Position numbers and translations under genes: made by a program
The notes under the pieces: generated by a model
Seen by the model: only the letters and a program-made list of their open reading frames with translations
Told to the model about the DNA's origin: nothing
Databases searched by the model: none
NCBI GenBank assembly: GCA_903882935.1
Contig: CAIRZB010000064.1
Location: forward strand, 1-32,652
Reading direction: 5' to 3'
DNA from: an uncultured Parafilimonas sp.
GTDB lineage: Bacteria > Bacteroidota > Bacteroidia > Chitinophagales > Chitinophagaceae
DNA length: 32,652 nucleotides
Shown: piece by piece, positions 15,254-24,544 of the stretch
Layout of the letters: every line of letters begins with the position of its first letter
How positions within the stretch are numbered: position 1 is the first letter of the stretch

Positions 15254-16492
15254 TTAAGACTTACTAAAATAATGCAATGTGCTGCTGTTATTATCTGTAA
15301 AAATAGCGCGGGTATATTGCTGTATGTCTTCGGCGGTTATCTCGTTGTATTTGTCAAGCTCCTTGTTCATCAGCTGTGCATCGCCTAACAACTCGTAAAA
15401 AGCTAGGCTGTTAGCCCGGTTCATGATGCTCATATCCTCAAAAGCCAAAGCGCTTTCCGTTTTGTTCTTTACTTTTTGCAACTCGGCATCCGCCACAAGC
15501 CCGTTTTTAAGCTTGGCCAGTTCTTCTTCCACGGCGGCTTCGGCATCTTCCATCTTAACGCCCTTCACCAATTTGCCTTCCACGGCCACCAAACCTTTGT
15601 CAATGCTGCCAAAATGGTGGCAGTCTATCTGGCTGAACAACTGCTTCTCCTTCACCAACGCCTGAAAAAGCCGTGACGAACCTCCGCCACTTAGTATGTC
15701 CGTTATCAGTTCGGTTACATAATAACCCTTCTCCAACCGGCCGTCAATATGCCAGGTTTTATACAGCGCATCCAATGGCACGTTGGCATGTATGGTCAGC
15801 TCGCGCGGTGCGGTTTGTGCTGGTTCGGCCGGTAAGTTGCGCACATATTTTTCGCCTGCAGGTATACCGCCAAACCATTTTTCGGCAAGCTGTTTAATGT
15901 CCTCCGTTTTTACGTTACCGGTAACAACCAGTATAGCGTTTGCCGGGCGGTAGTGCTTGAAAAAGAATTGCTTTACATCCTCCAATTGGGCATTTTCAAT
16001 ATGGCTAAGGTCTTTACCGATGGTCATCCAGCGGTAAGGGTGCACAGTATAGGCCAGCTCGCGCAGCTTGTGCCAAACATCGCCATAAGGCTTGTTTATA
16101 TAATGTTCCTTAAATTCCTCGCTCACCACTTTACGTTGCACTTCCAAGCTTTTTTTGCTAAAAGCAAGGCTTAACATTCGGTCACTTTCCAGCCAAAAGG
16201 CAGTTTCTATATTTTGGGCGGGTAACTGGCAGTAATAATTGGTAAGGTCGTTGGTGGTGTAGGCATTGTTTTCACCACCTGCTTTTTGCAAAGGCTCGTC
16301 GTATTCGGGTATATTTATGCTGCCGCCAAACATCAGGTGCTCAAAAAAATGGGCAAAACCGGTGCGCTCGGGGTTTTCGTCCCTGGCACCCACATCGTAC
16401 ATTACATTTACCACCGCCAACGGAGTTGAAGTATCTTCATGAACCAAAACGCGCAATCCATTCTCTAAAACAAACCTGTTATATTGTATCAT
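15254..16492 (-). CDS. M16-family (insulinase-like) zinc metallopeptidase
   Basis: A 412-residue peptidase with the inverted zinc motif HFFEHLMF (H-x-x-E-H), the downstream Glu in VSEEFKEHYINKPYGD, and the R/Y-type C-terminal domain including SGGGSSRLFQALVKEKQL. It is therefore the catalytically competent type; Bacteroidota often place an inactive partner M16 gene beside it, but none is here. No signal peptide is evident, so it should be cytoplasmic. The frame is open to an ATG at 16513, adding MHLFTID; I prefer MIQYNRFVLENGLRV, where family members begin. Confidence 0.92.
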   Translation of the reverse strand: MIQYNRFVLENGLRVLVHEDTSTPLAVVNVMYDVGARDENPERTGFAHFFEHLMFGGSINIPEYDEPLQKAGGENNAYTTNDLTNYYCQLPAQNIETAFWLESDRMLSLAFSKKSLEVQRKVVSEEFKEHYINKPYGDVWHKLRELAYTVHPYRWMTIGKDLSHIENAQLEDVKQFFFKHYRPANAILVVTGNVKTEDIKQLAEKWFGGIPAGEKYVRNLPAEPAQTAPRELTIHANVPLDALYKTWHIDGRLEKGYYVTELITDILSGGGSSRLFQALVKEKQLFSQIDCHHFGSIDKGLVAVEGKLVKGVKMEDAEAAVEEELAKLKNGLVADAELQKVKNKTESALAFEDMSIMNRANSLAFYELLGDAQLMNKELDKYNEITAEDIQQYTRAIFTDNNSSTLHYFSKS

Positions 16493-16602
16493 ATCAATTG
16501 TAAAAAGGTGCAAATTACAAAAGATACCTTTACTGGCAGCCGATGATATGAATTACTGAGGTTAAGTGTAATTATCTAAGAAGATTTTCACCAGGATAAC
16601 AG

Positions 16603-16677
16603 CACCAAACGTTTTTACGGAAAGTGAGAAATTAGACTTTTGTTTTTTCTACCCACCAAACGTCCTTACAGGAAGTG
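16603..16677. repeat. Short direct repeat, 20 of 24 bases identical
   Basis: Copies at 16603-16626 and 16654-16677, both starting CACCAAACGT and ending GAAAGTG or GGAAGTG, lie 51 bases apart in the intergenic region between the M16 and DUF1501 genes. No function is apparent. Confidence 0.45.
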
Positions 16678-16762
16678 CCACCGGATGATATCCATGGCTA
16701 TTAACAGTAAACCCCCTCCAGGGTTTTGCGAATGTTATACCTAATTCTAAACCCGGAAACAC

Positions 16763-18265
16763 CTACGCCGACAACTCCTCAATAACCTTCCCTTTTACAT
16801 CCGTCAGCCTGAATGGCCGGCCTTGGAAATTGTAGGTAAATTTCTCGTGGTCAAAGCCAAGCTGGTTTAATATGGTGGCCTGCACATCGTAGGGGTCAAC
16901 CTTGCCGCTGATGGCACTGTAGCCGATCTCGTCGGTTTCACCATACGAAAAGCCTTTTTTTATACCCGCACCAGCCATCCACATAGTAAATGCCTCGGTA
17001 TGGTGGTCCCGGCCTTTAAAAGGGTTTTGCTTACCCTCCCTGTTTTCCATCATGGGTGTACGCCCAAACTCCCCGCCCCAAACCACCAAGGTTTCTTCTA
17101 ACAACCCGCGTTGCTTAAGGTCTAAAATAAGGGCAGTTACCGCCTTGTCGCTTTGCCTGCACTTATTAATAAAGCCAATATCAATGGCCAGGTTGGCATC
17201 CGTGCCGTGGCTGTCCCACCCCCAGTCGAACAGCTGCACAAAGCGCACGCCTTTTTCCACCAGCTTCCGGGCCAGCAGCACGTTGTTGGCAAAACTGGCA
17301 TGGCCGGGTTTGGTGCCGTACATGTCGTGTATGTACTGCGGCTCGTCATTTATATTCATCACCTCCGGCACCGAAATTTGCATTTTATAGGCCATCTCGT
17401 ATTGCGAAATGCGGGAGAGTATTTCTGGGTCGTGGTATTCCGCATATTCCTGTGCGTTTACTTCATTTATAGCATCAATGCTGGCCTTGCGCAGGTCGCG
17501 GCTCATGCCATCTGGGTCTTTTAAGAATAACACCGGGTCGCCTTCACTGCGGCATTGCACGCCCTGGTAAACGCTGGGCAAAAAACCGCTGCCCCATACG
17601 CTTTTGCCTGCGTCTGGGTTTCTACCGCCTGAGGTTAGCACCACAAAGCCGGGCAGGTTTTGGTTTTCTGTACCCAGCCCATAGGTTACCCATGCACCCA
17701 AGCTGGGCCTGCCCAACCTAGCGCTGCCTGTTTGTACTAGCAGTTGTGCGGGGGCGTGGTTAAACTGGTCGGTGGTTACGGCTTTTAAAAAGCTCAGTTC
17801 ATCTACCACGGTGCTTAAATGGGGCATATTATCACTAACCCAGGCACCGCTTTGGCCATATTGCCCAAACTTTGCCTGCGGGCCCAGCATTTTTGGCACA
17901 CCGCGTATAAAGGCAAACTTCTTTCCTTCCAGCAGTGATGGCGGGCAAAGCTGCCCATCCATTTTAGCCAGTTCGGGCTTAAAATCAAACAACTCAAGCT
18001 GCGACGGTGCCCCGGCCATGTGCAGGTATATCACACTCTTGGCCTTGCCCGCATAAGGCGGCAGCTTGGGCGCAAGCGGGTGCGCAGGGTCAAAGGCCAC
18101 CTGGCCGCCGCTTGCCTTTGTGCCGCAGCCCATTAAGGCACCCAATGCCAGCGCACCAAGGCCCATGGCACTTTCTTTTATAAAATGCCTGCGGGAATTC
18201 ATTTGGGCTACCGCATGTTCGGCCTCGCGAAGCAGCCGCTGGTTGTGCAATTCTTTTTGTGTCAT
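16763..18265 (-). CDS. DUF1501 protein with twin-arginine signal and lipobox
   Basis: A 500-residue protein of the DUF1501 family, related to the sulfatase/alkaline phosphatase superfamily. Residues 23-47 read as a twin-arginine signal (NSRRHFIKES, Arg25-Arg26) followed by a hydrophobic run ending LMGC, with Cys47 in a lipobox, so it is probably a Tat-exported lipoprotein. The body has IYLHMAGAPSQLELFDFKP, GPQAKFGQYGQSGAWVSD.MPHLS, DWGWDSHGTDAN, VWGGEFGRTP and GRDHHTEAFTMWMAGAG. DUF1501 genes usually sit beside a DUF1553/cytochrome c partner; here the neighbours are recQ and an M16 peptidase, so this copy is an orphan. The substrate is unknown. Confidence 0.9.
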   Translation of the reverse strand: MTQKELHNQRLLREAEHAVAQMNSRRHFIKESAMGLGALALGALMGCGTKASGGQVAFDPAHPLAPKLPPYAGKAKSVIYLHMAGAPSQLELFDFKPELAKMDGQLCPPSLLEGKKFAFIRGVPKMLGPQAKFGQYGQSGAWVSDNMPHLSTVVDELSFLKAVTTDQFNHAPAQLLVQTGSARLGRPSLGAWVTYGLGTENQNLPGFVVLTSGGRNPDAGKSVWGSGFLPSVYQGVQCRSEGDPVLFLKDPDGMSRDLRKASIDAINEVNAQEYAEYHDPEILSRISQYEMAYKMQISVPEVMNINDEPQYIHDMYGTKPGHASFANNVLLARKLVEKGVRFVQLFDWGWDSHGTDANLAIDIGFINKCRQSDKAVTALILDLKQRGLLEETLVVWGGEFGRTPMMENREGKQNPFKGRDHHTEAFTMWMAGAGIKKGFSYGETDEIGYSAISGKVDPYDVQATILNQLGFDHEKFTYNFQGRPFRLTDVKGKVIEELSA

Positions 18266-18691
18266 AACCCTTACGTTAGTTGTGTATCCAAAGCCTAAAC
18301 TACCATTTTTTTACCAACTTGGCCTTAACCTAGTTTTTAGGTTCCACTTCTAAGCTTTCCCGCTTGGCTCATTTGCTTATTCTTTCGTGTTTTTCTTTTC
18401 TTTCCTTAGATGAAAGAAAAGAAACAAAAGAAAAGCAAGGGCGGCATGAAGGCTCCGCCCATCCGCCCGTCCCCGCCTCCCCCTATGCAACAGCGCACCT
18501 TTTTTGCAAGCCTGTTGCTTGATACTTTTTTTTGCTAACTGTGCATATTTTTTGGTATTGGGTGTTGCGCCGTTTACACAAACTTACCGCTGTGAGGCCC
18601 GGTGTACCAGTAGCCAGGAGGCTTTTTTTAACAGTCGAATTCAAAAAACAACAACACAAAATAAGAACCGGCAAAAGAAATCCAATAATTC
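18266..18691. other. Intergenic region between recQ and the DUF1501 gene
   Basis: No gene is visible in these 426 bases. They contain the purine/pyrimidine inverted repeat at 18392-18424 followed by a strikingly C-rich stretch (about 18440-18485), then a T-rich tail after the recQ stop. Short frames here lack coding character. Confidence 0.6.
18392..18424. repeat. Pyrimidine/purine inverted repeat
   Basis: Arms TTTCTTTTCTTTC (18392-18404) and GAAAGAAAAGAAA (18412-18424) pair perfectly around CTTAGAT; the purine run continues to about 18437. I recall similar GAAAGAAAAGAAAC stretches as dispersed repeats in other Bacteroidota genomes, but cannot verify this here. Confidence 0.6.
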
Positions 18692-20599
18692 TTACTGTCT
18701 TTTGCTCACCAGCCCCATCCCGTCAATATCTATCTTTCTCTCACTTTGCAGGTGTTCTAATACTTTCCAGGTTTTTTCTTTGTCAATATCCGGTAAATTG
18801 GCGAGCAAGGTTTTTACATTTATCGTGGCTCCGTTTATGGCAAACAATACCCGTTGCTCAATATCCGCATATTCGTCGCGGCCCATGTGTTTGCTTTTCT
18901 TCCTAAGGCAGTTGTCGCAAATACCGCATTCTTTGGCCATGGTGTCGCCAAAATAATTTGCAATATACTTGCTTCGGCAGGCCTGGCTTGGCTGCATGAA
19001 AGTAAGCATGGCTTGGGTGCGCTGTTCAAACAATTTCTTCCGTTGCCGGTAGGCTTGGTTGTTGATGTATAAAAATTCAGAAGGCGCCCGGTTTAACAAA
19101 AAGTGTATCTGCGGGGTTTCTTTTTGGGGCAGGTACTCAATTATGTTTAATGCGTTCAACTGGTGCAAATCGTTGCGCACCTTGTCTACAGGCATGCGGG
19201 TAAGCTTTGCGATAAAATTTTCGTTAATGGAAACCCTGTTGTCATAAATACCCTCATACGTTCTCAATAGGCATTTCATTACAGGCTCAAGTGCTGGGTG
19301 GCTTTGCTCTAAATCGTTCAGCAAATTTTTGGGTGCAGTAAAACATATTTGTGAAGGGATGAATATGTTTTCGTTAAAGGCCAGATGCCCCTCCTGTTCA
19401 AGCACCTTCAACGTATTTATGACGAGAAAAAGATCGAGCTGAAAATTTTTCACAAATCCGCCAAGGTCAAAATCAAAATACATGTCTTCGCCTATACCAA
19501 CCGGTATTTGTAAAAAATCAGCCAGTGCCTGGTATACTTTTTTAATATCATACACAGACGGGAAACGCACATCTGGCAGCGCTTCCAGCGCGGTAATATC
19601 CTCACTGTGGTACAACAGCACAGCATATGCTTTTAGGCCATCCCTGCCAACCCGGCCGGCTTCCTGGTAGTAACTTTCCAGGCAATCGGGAACGTCATAG
19701 TGAATCACCGTCCGCACGTCCGGCTTGTCAATGCCCATACCAAATGCATTGGTACACACTATTACCCTCGTTGTATTATTAATCCAGGCATCTTGTTTTA
19801 CACTTCGTTCTTCTTGTGGAAGCCCCGCATGGTAAAATGCCGCCTCTATGCCTTGTAAAGTAAGCAACTGGGCCACCTGCTTGGTGGTTTTTCTGTTTCG
19901 GCAATACACTATGCTACTGCCTGGCACATTGTTTAATATCTCTATCAGTTTGTTAATCTTACTCTCAGCATTGAACACACTGAAAGAAACATTGGGCCTT
20001 TCAAACGACTGCCTTGAAATGGTATAATTTTCAAATTCCAGTTTTTCTATAATATCTTTTTCTACCACTGGCGTTGCAGAAGCAGTAACGGCCAATATTG
20101 GCACACCGGGCAGGGTTTGCCTTAATTCAGCAATACGCAGGTACGAAGGCCTAAAGTCATACCCCCACTGGGATATGCAATGTGCTTCATCCACCGCCAC
20201 CAAGCTTATGGTCATCTCCCGTAAAAATTCGCCAAACAGCTCTGTTTGCAAACGTTCCGGCGAAACATATAAAAAAACATATTTGCCGGCCACTGCCTCT
20301 TGTAAGGTTTTAATAATATCGTAGTAGCCTATGCCACTGTGCAGTGCGGCGGCGGATATACCGCGCTTTTCCAAGCTGGCCACTTGGTCTTTCATCAGGG
20401 CAATCAACGGACTTACCACTAGGCAAACACCTTCCATCATTAATGCAGGTACTTGGTAACAGATTGATTTACCCCCACCGGTAGGCAACAGGGCAAGGGT
20501 ATCCTTACCAGCAAGTACCGATTGTATGATGGCTTCCTGCTGCGGCCTAAACGTTGAGTAATGCCAATATTTTTGAAGCGTGGATAGCGGCGAAAGCAT
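18692..20599 (-). CDS. recQ: ATP-dependent DNA helicase RecQ
   Basis: A 635-residue 3'-5' DNA helicase of superfamily 2, acting in recombination and replication-fork repair. Walker A is LLPTGGGKSICYQ (Lys44), motif II is DEAHCISQWGYDFRP (137 onward) with the RecQ-specific aromatic loop, VTASAT is motif III, and NAFGMGIDKPDVRTVIH plus YYQEAGRVGRDG are motifs V and VI. The zinc-binding domain is present (CRSKYIANYFGD then CGICDNC), followed by a short winged-helix-like tail. There is no HRDC domain, as in many shorter Bacteroidota RecQ proteins. Confidence 0.96.
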   Translation of the reverse strand: MLSPLSTLQKYWHYSTFRPQQEAIIQSVLAGKDTLALLPTGGGKSICYQVPALMMEGVCLVVSPLIALMKDQVASLEKRGISAAALHSGIGYYDIIKTLQEAVAGKYVFLYVSPERLQTELFGEFLREMTISLVAVDEAHCISQWGYDFRPSYLRIAELRQTLPGVPILAVTASATPVVEKDIIEKLEFENYTISRQSFERPNVSFSVFNAESKINKLIEILNNVPGSSIVYCRNRKTTKQVAQLLTLQGIEAAFYHAGLPQEERSVKQDAWINNTTRVIVCTNAFGMGIDKPDVRTVIHYDVPDCLESYYQEAGRVGRDGLKAYAVLLYHSEDITALEALPDVRFPSVYDIKKVYQALADFLQIPVGIGEDMYFDFDLGGFVKNFQLDLFLVINTLKVLEQEGHLAFNENIFIPSQICFTAPKNLLNDLEQSHPALEPVMKCLLRTYEGIYDNRVSINENFIAKLTRMPVDKVRNDLHQLNALNIIEYLPQKETPQIHFLLNRAPSEFLYINNQAYRQRKKLFEQRTQAMLTFMQPSQACRSKYIANYFGDTMAKECGICDNCLRKKSKHMGRDEYADIEQRVLFAINGATINVKTLLANLPDIDKEKTWKVLEHLQSERKIDIDGMGLVSKRQ

Positions 20600-20746
20600 G
20601 CGTAAAGTTAACGCGAAATCAAAACAATTTACGAAAGTTTATATACATGGCGTACCTATATGCTTTGGCAGCATAAGTTGGTGGTAGCGATAGACGAGCG
20701 ATTATAGTATTTACTTACAGCGGATCAACTTGCGGATATGCAATGC

Positions 20747-21763
20747 TCACTTATTTTGCGCAGCTGCATAAATTTTTTCAATAATCTCAACGGTTTTAAG
20801 GCCTTCAAACGCACTGGTTGAAATAGCTGCCCCGTTTTTCAGAACGTCTACCAGATTCTCATACACTTTACCATGGTTACTCATAGAGCCTGTGTAGGCT
20901 CCATAGTGGTTGGCCTTATTGCCGGGTGGCAGGTTTGCTATTTCAAAGCCCTCGATATGCTGGTACTCTAACACATTCAAGTATTGGCCGCCAATTTTTA
21001 CAGTACCCTTCTCGCCAAAAATGGTTACGGAACCCTCCATATTGGCTGCGTGGCTGTTTACAGTAAAATGTATGGTACCCAAAGCGCCATTGCAAAACTG
21101 CAAGGCAACAACGCCGGTGTCCTCAAATTCAATAACGTTTTTATGCGCAAAATTACCAGTTAGCGTATGCGCTTTTTCCACATCGCCCACCATCCAATAT
21201 AGCAGATCTATAAAATGGCTGAACTGTGTAAACAGCGTTCCTCCGTCAAGGGCTTTCGTGCCTTTCCAAGAATTTTTATAATAACCCGCATCCCTGTTCC
21301 AAAAACAGTTAACCTGTACGCTATAAATTTTACCGAGCCGACCATTGTTAATGGCCTGCTTCACTGCCACCACAGGCGGGTTAAAACGGTTTTGTTTAAC
21401 TATCAGCAATTGCCGGCTATTTTTTTCGGCGGCATGTATCATTTGTCGGCAATCGTACGCGGTAATGGCCATGGGCTTTTCGCACAATGCGTGCATGCCT
21501 GCGTTTAACGCGGCAATGGCATGCTGTGCATGCAATCCGTTGGGCGAGCAAACGGATACAACGTCAATACCATTTTCATTGTTCAACAGGGTTTCGATGT
21601 CACTGTATATATTGCTTCCGTATTGGCGGCCCAGTGTTTCGGCCTTCTCCATATCCACGTCGCATACAGCTATTAGTTTACCCACCTTACTAATATGTTC
21701 CGCATGCCTTTGGGCGATACGCCCGCAGCCTATTATGGCAAATGCCAAATCACCCGTAACCAT
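20747..21763 (-). CDS. Gfo/Idh/MocA-family oxidoreductase, WbpB/WlbA-like
   Basis: A 338-residue NAD(P)-dependent dehydrogenase. The Rossmann motif IGCGRIAQRH is at 11-20, the family motif EKPMA at 95-99, and the catalytic region WKGTKALDGGTLFTQFSHFIDLLYW (His183, Asp186) at 166-190. The NCFWNRDAGYY and GGTLF.Q.SH.IDL patterns resemble the sugar-nucleotide 3-dehydrogenases of the WbpB/WlbA group (UDP-GlcNAcA oxidation in surface polysaccharide synthesis), but no aminotransferase or acetyltransferase partner lies nearby. Substrate assignment is therefore weak, while the superfamily call is firm. Confidence 0.9.
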   Translation of the reverse strand: MVTGDLAFAIIGCGRIAQRHAEHISKVGKLIAVCDVDMEKAETLGRQYGSNIYSDIETLLNNENGIDVVSVCSPNGLHAQHAIAALNAGMHALCEKPMAITAYDCRQMIHAAEKNSRQLLIVKQNRFNPPVVAVKQAINNGRLGKIYSVQVNCFWNRDAGYYKNSWKGTKALDGGTLFTQFSHFIDLLYWMVGDVEKAHTLTGNFAHKNVIEFEDTGVVALQFCNGALGTIHFTVNSHAANMEGSVTIFGEKGTVKIGGQYLNVLEYQHIEGFEIANLPPGNKANHYGAYTGSMSNHGKVYENLVDVLKNGAAISTSAFEGLKTVEIIEKIYAAAQNK

Positions 21764-21892
21764 CCGTTTGATATTTATAATTTGGAACGCTGTCGTTTTT
21801 TTGAACGGATGAAGATAACAATGTAGTTGATGCCCTGTATAAATTTTTACGGTAAGATTTGGCAGGTCGATGTTTAAAATACGATGGCAGTC

Positions 21893-24322
21893 CTATCTAT
21901 CCCCTTTCTCTTTTTGTAAAATTTCAAAATTCCGCGTTACACTCTCCCCATTTTCATCCACAACCGTAAGTATGTGCTTACCTGGCAATGGGTTCAATGC
22001 TACCTGATGGAATTGTATAGTGGTACCTATATAATCATCATCCAGGTGCCAGAATAGTTTGGCGTTGTTATTCCTATCCGCCGCCCTAAAAACTGTTTTG
22101 CCGCGCTCGCCGGTTAATTCCAGCGGTACATATATTTTAGCACCTTGCTCGGGGTAAACAATATCCAGAGGCTTTATGGTTTCATTGGCGCAACCGGGCA
22201 TAAACGATGGCAAAGTGTGGTAGTCCGTGTGCCTTTGTTTGTAATAATATTCCATGGTAGGGGGCAATACAAACCAGCTTTGGCGTATCATTTCGGCAGG
22301 CATAACGCAGTTTGCCGTAACACGAAAAGCACCCGTACGGTCAAGATGCACTACCCGGTGGTAGGGGCAAATGGGCGCGTTAACCGCCCGCTCGCTAACA
22401 AGAATGGTATCTATATTTATACAGTCCTGGCCCGCTTTAAAGCCGCTTTGCCTGCATACCGGCATATTTAAATAGCCTGATGTAGGCGGCTTAAACCAAT
22501 TGGCGGCAGGCAGCAGCCGGAAGATATCAAACAATATGGGTGCAGCGGTGTTGATGCCTGTAAGCCCCGGCCGGCCCTCGCCGGTGGTGTTACCCACCCA
22601 CACAATTACGCAATATTTTGGCGTGAAGCCAACAGCCCAACCATCCCTAAAACCGAAGCTAGTTCCCGTTTTCCAAGCAATATGCTGCGCCGAGCCGAAT
22701 AGGCCCCACAAGCCCTCGTCGCCAGGCCGCATCACCTCGTTCATGGCATTAAACGTATGCCAAAGCGATGGGTAGTCAAACAGCTGCGTCATTGCCTCCT
22801 TCCTGCCCTCCTCTTTAAGCCTTTCACTTTTTGCCTTTATATAATTGGGCATAAACCAGTCGTGCCCGTTCCATGTACCGTTATTCTTTTGTTGGTGGCT
22901 ATACATTCTGGCCATACTGGCATACACGCCAGCCAGTTCATACGGGCAAATTTCACACCCGCCCAATACCAGGCTCATACCATAATTATCGGCGGGCCTG
23001 TTTAAGGTAGTTATGCCCGTTTGCTTTAGCGCATCGTAAAACCGTTGGAATTTATACTGCATCAGCATGCGCACGGCAGGTATGTTAAGGCTTCTCGACA
23101 GCGCGCGGTTGGCAGGAACTGCACCGTCGTAGCCCAAGTCAAAATTTTCGGGCATGTACCCGCCCAACTGGGTAGGTATATCTGGCACCAATTGCTGCGG
23201 CAGCATGCTGCCTTCGCTCAGCAGCGATGCATACAACAATGGCTTTAGCGTGCTGCCTGGGCTGCGGTGCGAGGCGAGTACATCCACATCGCTTTGCAAG
23301 GTTGAATCGGCAGGGTTGTACACATTGCCAACGTACGCCAGCACACTACCGGTTTCCACATCCAACACCATGGCAGCCGCATTGTTAATTTGGTTGCCGG
23401 TTAACTGGCTATGGTGTTGAAAAACAATATTGTTTACCTGTTGTTGCAGGTTTATGCTAATAGTAGTTTTTATGGAAGTACCCAAGTTTGGGTTGTTAGC
23501 CTGCAACTGCGGGTAATCTTTTTTAAACCTGTCAAACAGGTGGATGGCCAGTTGCGGCAATGCTTGGGGGCGGCCAGGCAAAGGCTCCAGCTTGGCAAGG
23601 TCGCCGGTACCTGCGTCAATAATTTTTGCCTTCACCAGCTTATCCAACAGTTCATTTCGCTTACGCAACAAAGTCGCGCGGTTTTTGCCGGGGTGTACCA
23701 AACTGGGTGCATTCGGCAGCACCGCAAGGGCAGCGGTTTCGCCCCAACTTAGCTTACCGGCCGGCCGGCCAAAATACCGCCATGCGGCTGCATCCAAACC
23801 AACTACATTGCCCCCAAAAGGCGCATTGGAGGCATACAGGGCTAGAATGTGTTTTTTACTGTAGGAGCATTCAAGCCTTACCGCTAGTATACTTTCGGTA
23901 AGCTTATTCCAAACAGTACGGCGGTTGTGTTTTTTATACAACCTTATCACCTGCATGGTTATGGTGCTGCCGCCGCTTACCACCCCTTTATTGCGCACGT
24001 TTTGCACAATCGCGCGGCCTAGGGCCACAGGGTCAACTCCGGGGTGGTAAAAAAAACGCCTGTCCTCAAAGGCGGTGATGCATTGTATAAATTTATCGGG
24101 CACGTCGGCATTGTATGGAAAATGCCATTGGCCGTCTGGTGCTATGGATGCGTTTAGCAGGTTGCCTTCCCTGTCGGTGATAACAAATGAAGTTGGGGCA
24201 TTAAACAGTTTGCCCGGCAAGGCCAACCAAAACCAAAGCAGCAATGCCAAGCCTATACCCCATACTATTTTTGTTTTAAGGGGGCGATTTTGGATGAAGC
24301 GTTTGATATGTGGGAATTTCAC
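21893..24322 (-). CDS. pbpC: Penicillin-binding protein 1C
   Basis: An 809-residue bifunctional peptidoglycan synthase anchored by one N-terminal helix (about 18-36). The glycosyltransferase domain has EDRRFFYHPGVDP (catalytic Glu86) and GGSTITMQ (117-124). The transpeptidase domain has SPGSTLKP (Ser357, Lys360), SLN (411-413) and KTGTSFGFRDGWAVG (551 onward). The C-terminal 100 residues form the PBP1C-specific beta domain (YPEQGAKIYVPLEL...LFWHLDDDYIG). The start codon is GTG at 24322. The alpha-2-macroglobulin gene often paired with pbpC is not in the window. It is divergent from glyA. Confidence 0.95.
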   Translation of the reverse strand: MKFPHIKRFIQNRPLKTKIVWGIGLALLLWFWLALPGKLFNAPTSFVITDREGNLLNASIAPDGQWHFPYNADVPDKFIQCITAFEDRRFFYHPGVDPVALGRAIVQNVRNKGVVSGGSTITMQVIRLYKKHNRRTVWNKLTESILAVRLECSYSKKHILALYASNAPFGGNVVGLDAAAWRYFGRPAGKLSWGETAALAVLPNAPSLVHPGKNRATLLRKRNELLDKLVKAKIIDAGTGDLAKLEPLPGRPQALPQLAIHLFDRFKKDYPQLQANNPNLGTSIKTTISINLQQQVNNIVFQHHSQLTGNQINNAAAMVLDVETGSVLAYVGNVYNPADSTLQSDVDVLASHRSPGSTLKPLLYASLLSEGSMLPQQLVPDIPTQLGGYMPENFDLGYDGAVPANRALSRSLNIPAVRMLMQYKFQRFYDALKQTGITTLNRPADNYGMSLVLGGCEICPYELAGVYASMARMYSHQQKNNGTWNGHDWFMPNYIKAKSERLKEEGRKEAMTQLFDYPSLWHTFNAMNEVMRPGDEGLWGLFGSAQHIAWKTGTSFGFRDGWAVGFTPKYCVIVWVGNTTGEGRPGLTGINTAAPILFDIFRLLPAANWFKPPTSGYLNMPVCRQSGFKAGQDCINIDTILVSERAVNAPICPYHRVVHLDRTGAFRVTANCVMPAEMIRQSWFVLPPTMEYYYKQRHTDYHTLPSFMPGCANETIKPLDIVYPEQGAKIYVPLELTGERGKTVFRAADRNNNAKLFWHLDDDYIGTTIQFHQVALNPLPGKHILTVVDENGESVTRNFEILQKEKGDR

Positions 24323-24497
24323 TTTAACTGGTAATATTAAGGAACATAAATATATTCAATTGCTCCACTACCATGCCAAATTAAAAAAGGTTATGAAAAA
24401 TTTATGAAGTGCCGGTGAACCCTTTTGCCTGTTTTTGAATTCAACATCCACTTCCCCCAAGTTTTCCACTTTGTGTTTTGTAAATTACACTTCGTAC

Positions 24498-24527
24498 TTG
24501 CACCCGTGCATGTTTACGTTATCTTTG
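24498..24527 (+). promoter_or_regulatory. glyA promoter of Bacteroidota type
   Basis: TTG (24498-24500), 19 bases, then TATCTTTG (24520-24527) matches the -33/-7 pattern of the Bacteroidota primary sigma factor. Transcription would start about 7 bases downstream, leaving a leader of only about 10-12 bases before the ATG at 24545. This also rules out the upstream TTG at 24425 as start. Confidence 0.75.
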
Positions 24528-24544
24528 CGCCAAATTTTCAAGGA

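Noticed and set aside
24425-24544. Longer glyA start at TTG 24425 adding 40 residues
   Set aside because: The extension is hydrophobic and unlike the family, and a good promoter lies inside it; the ATG at 24545 matches the conserved N-terminus.
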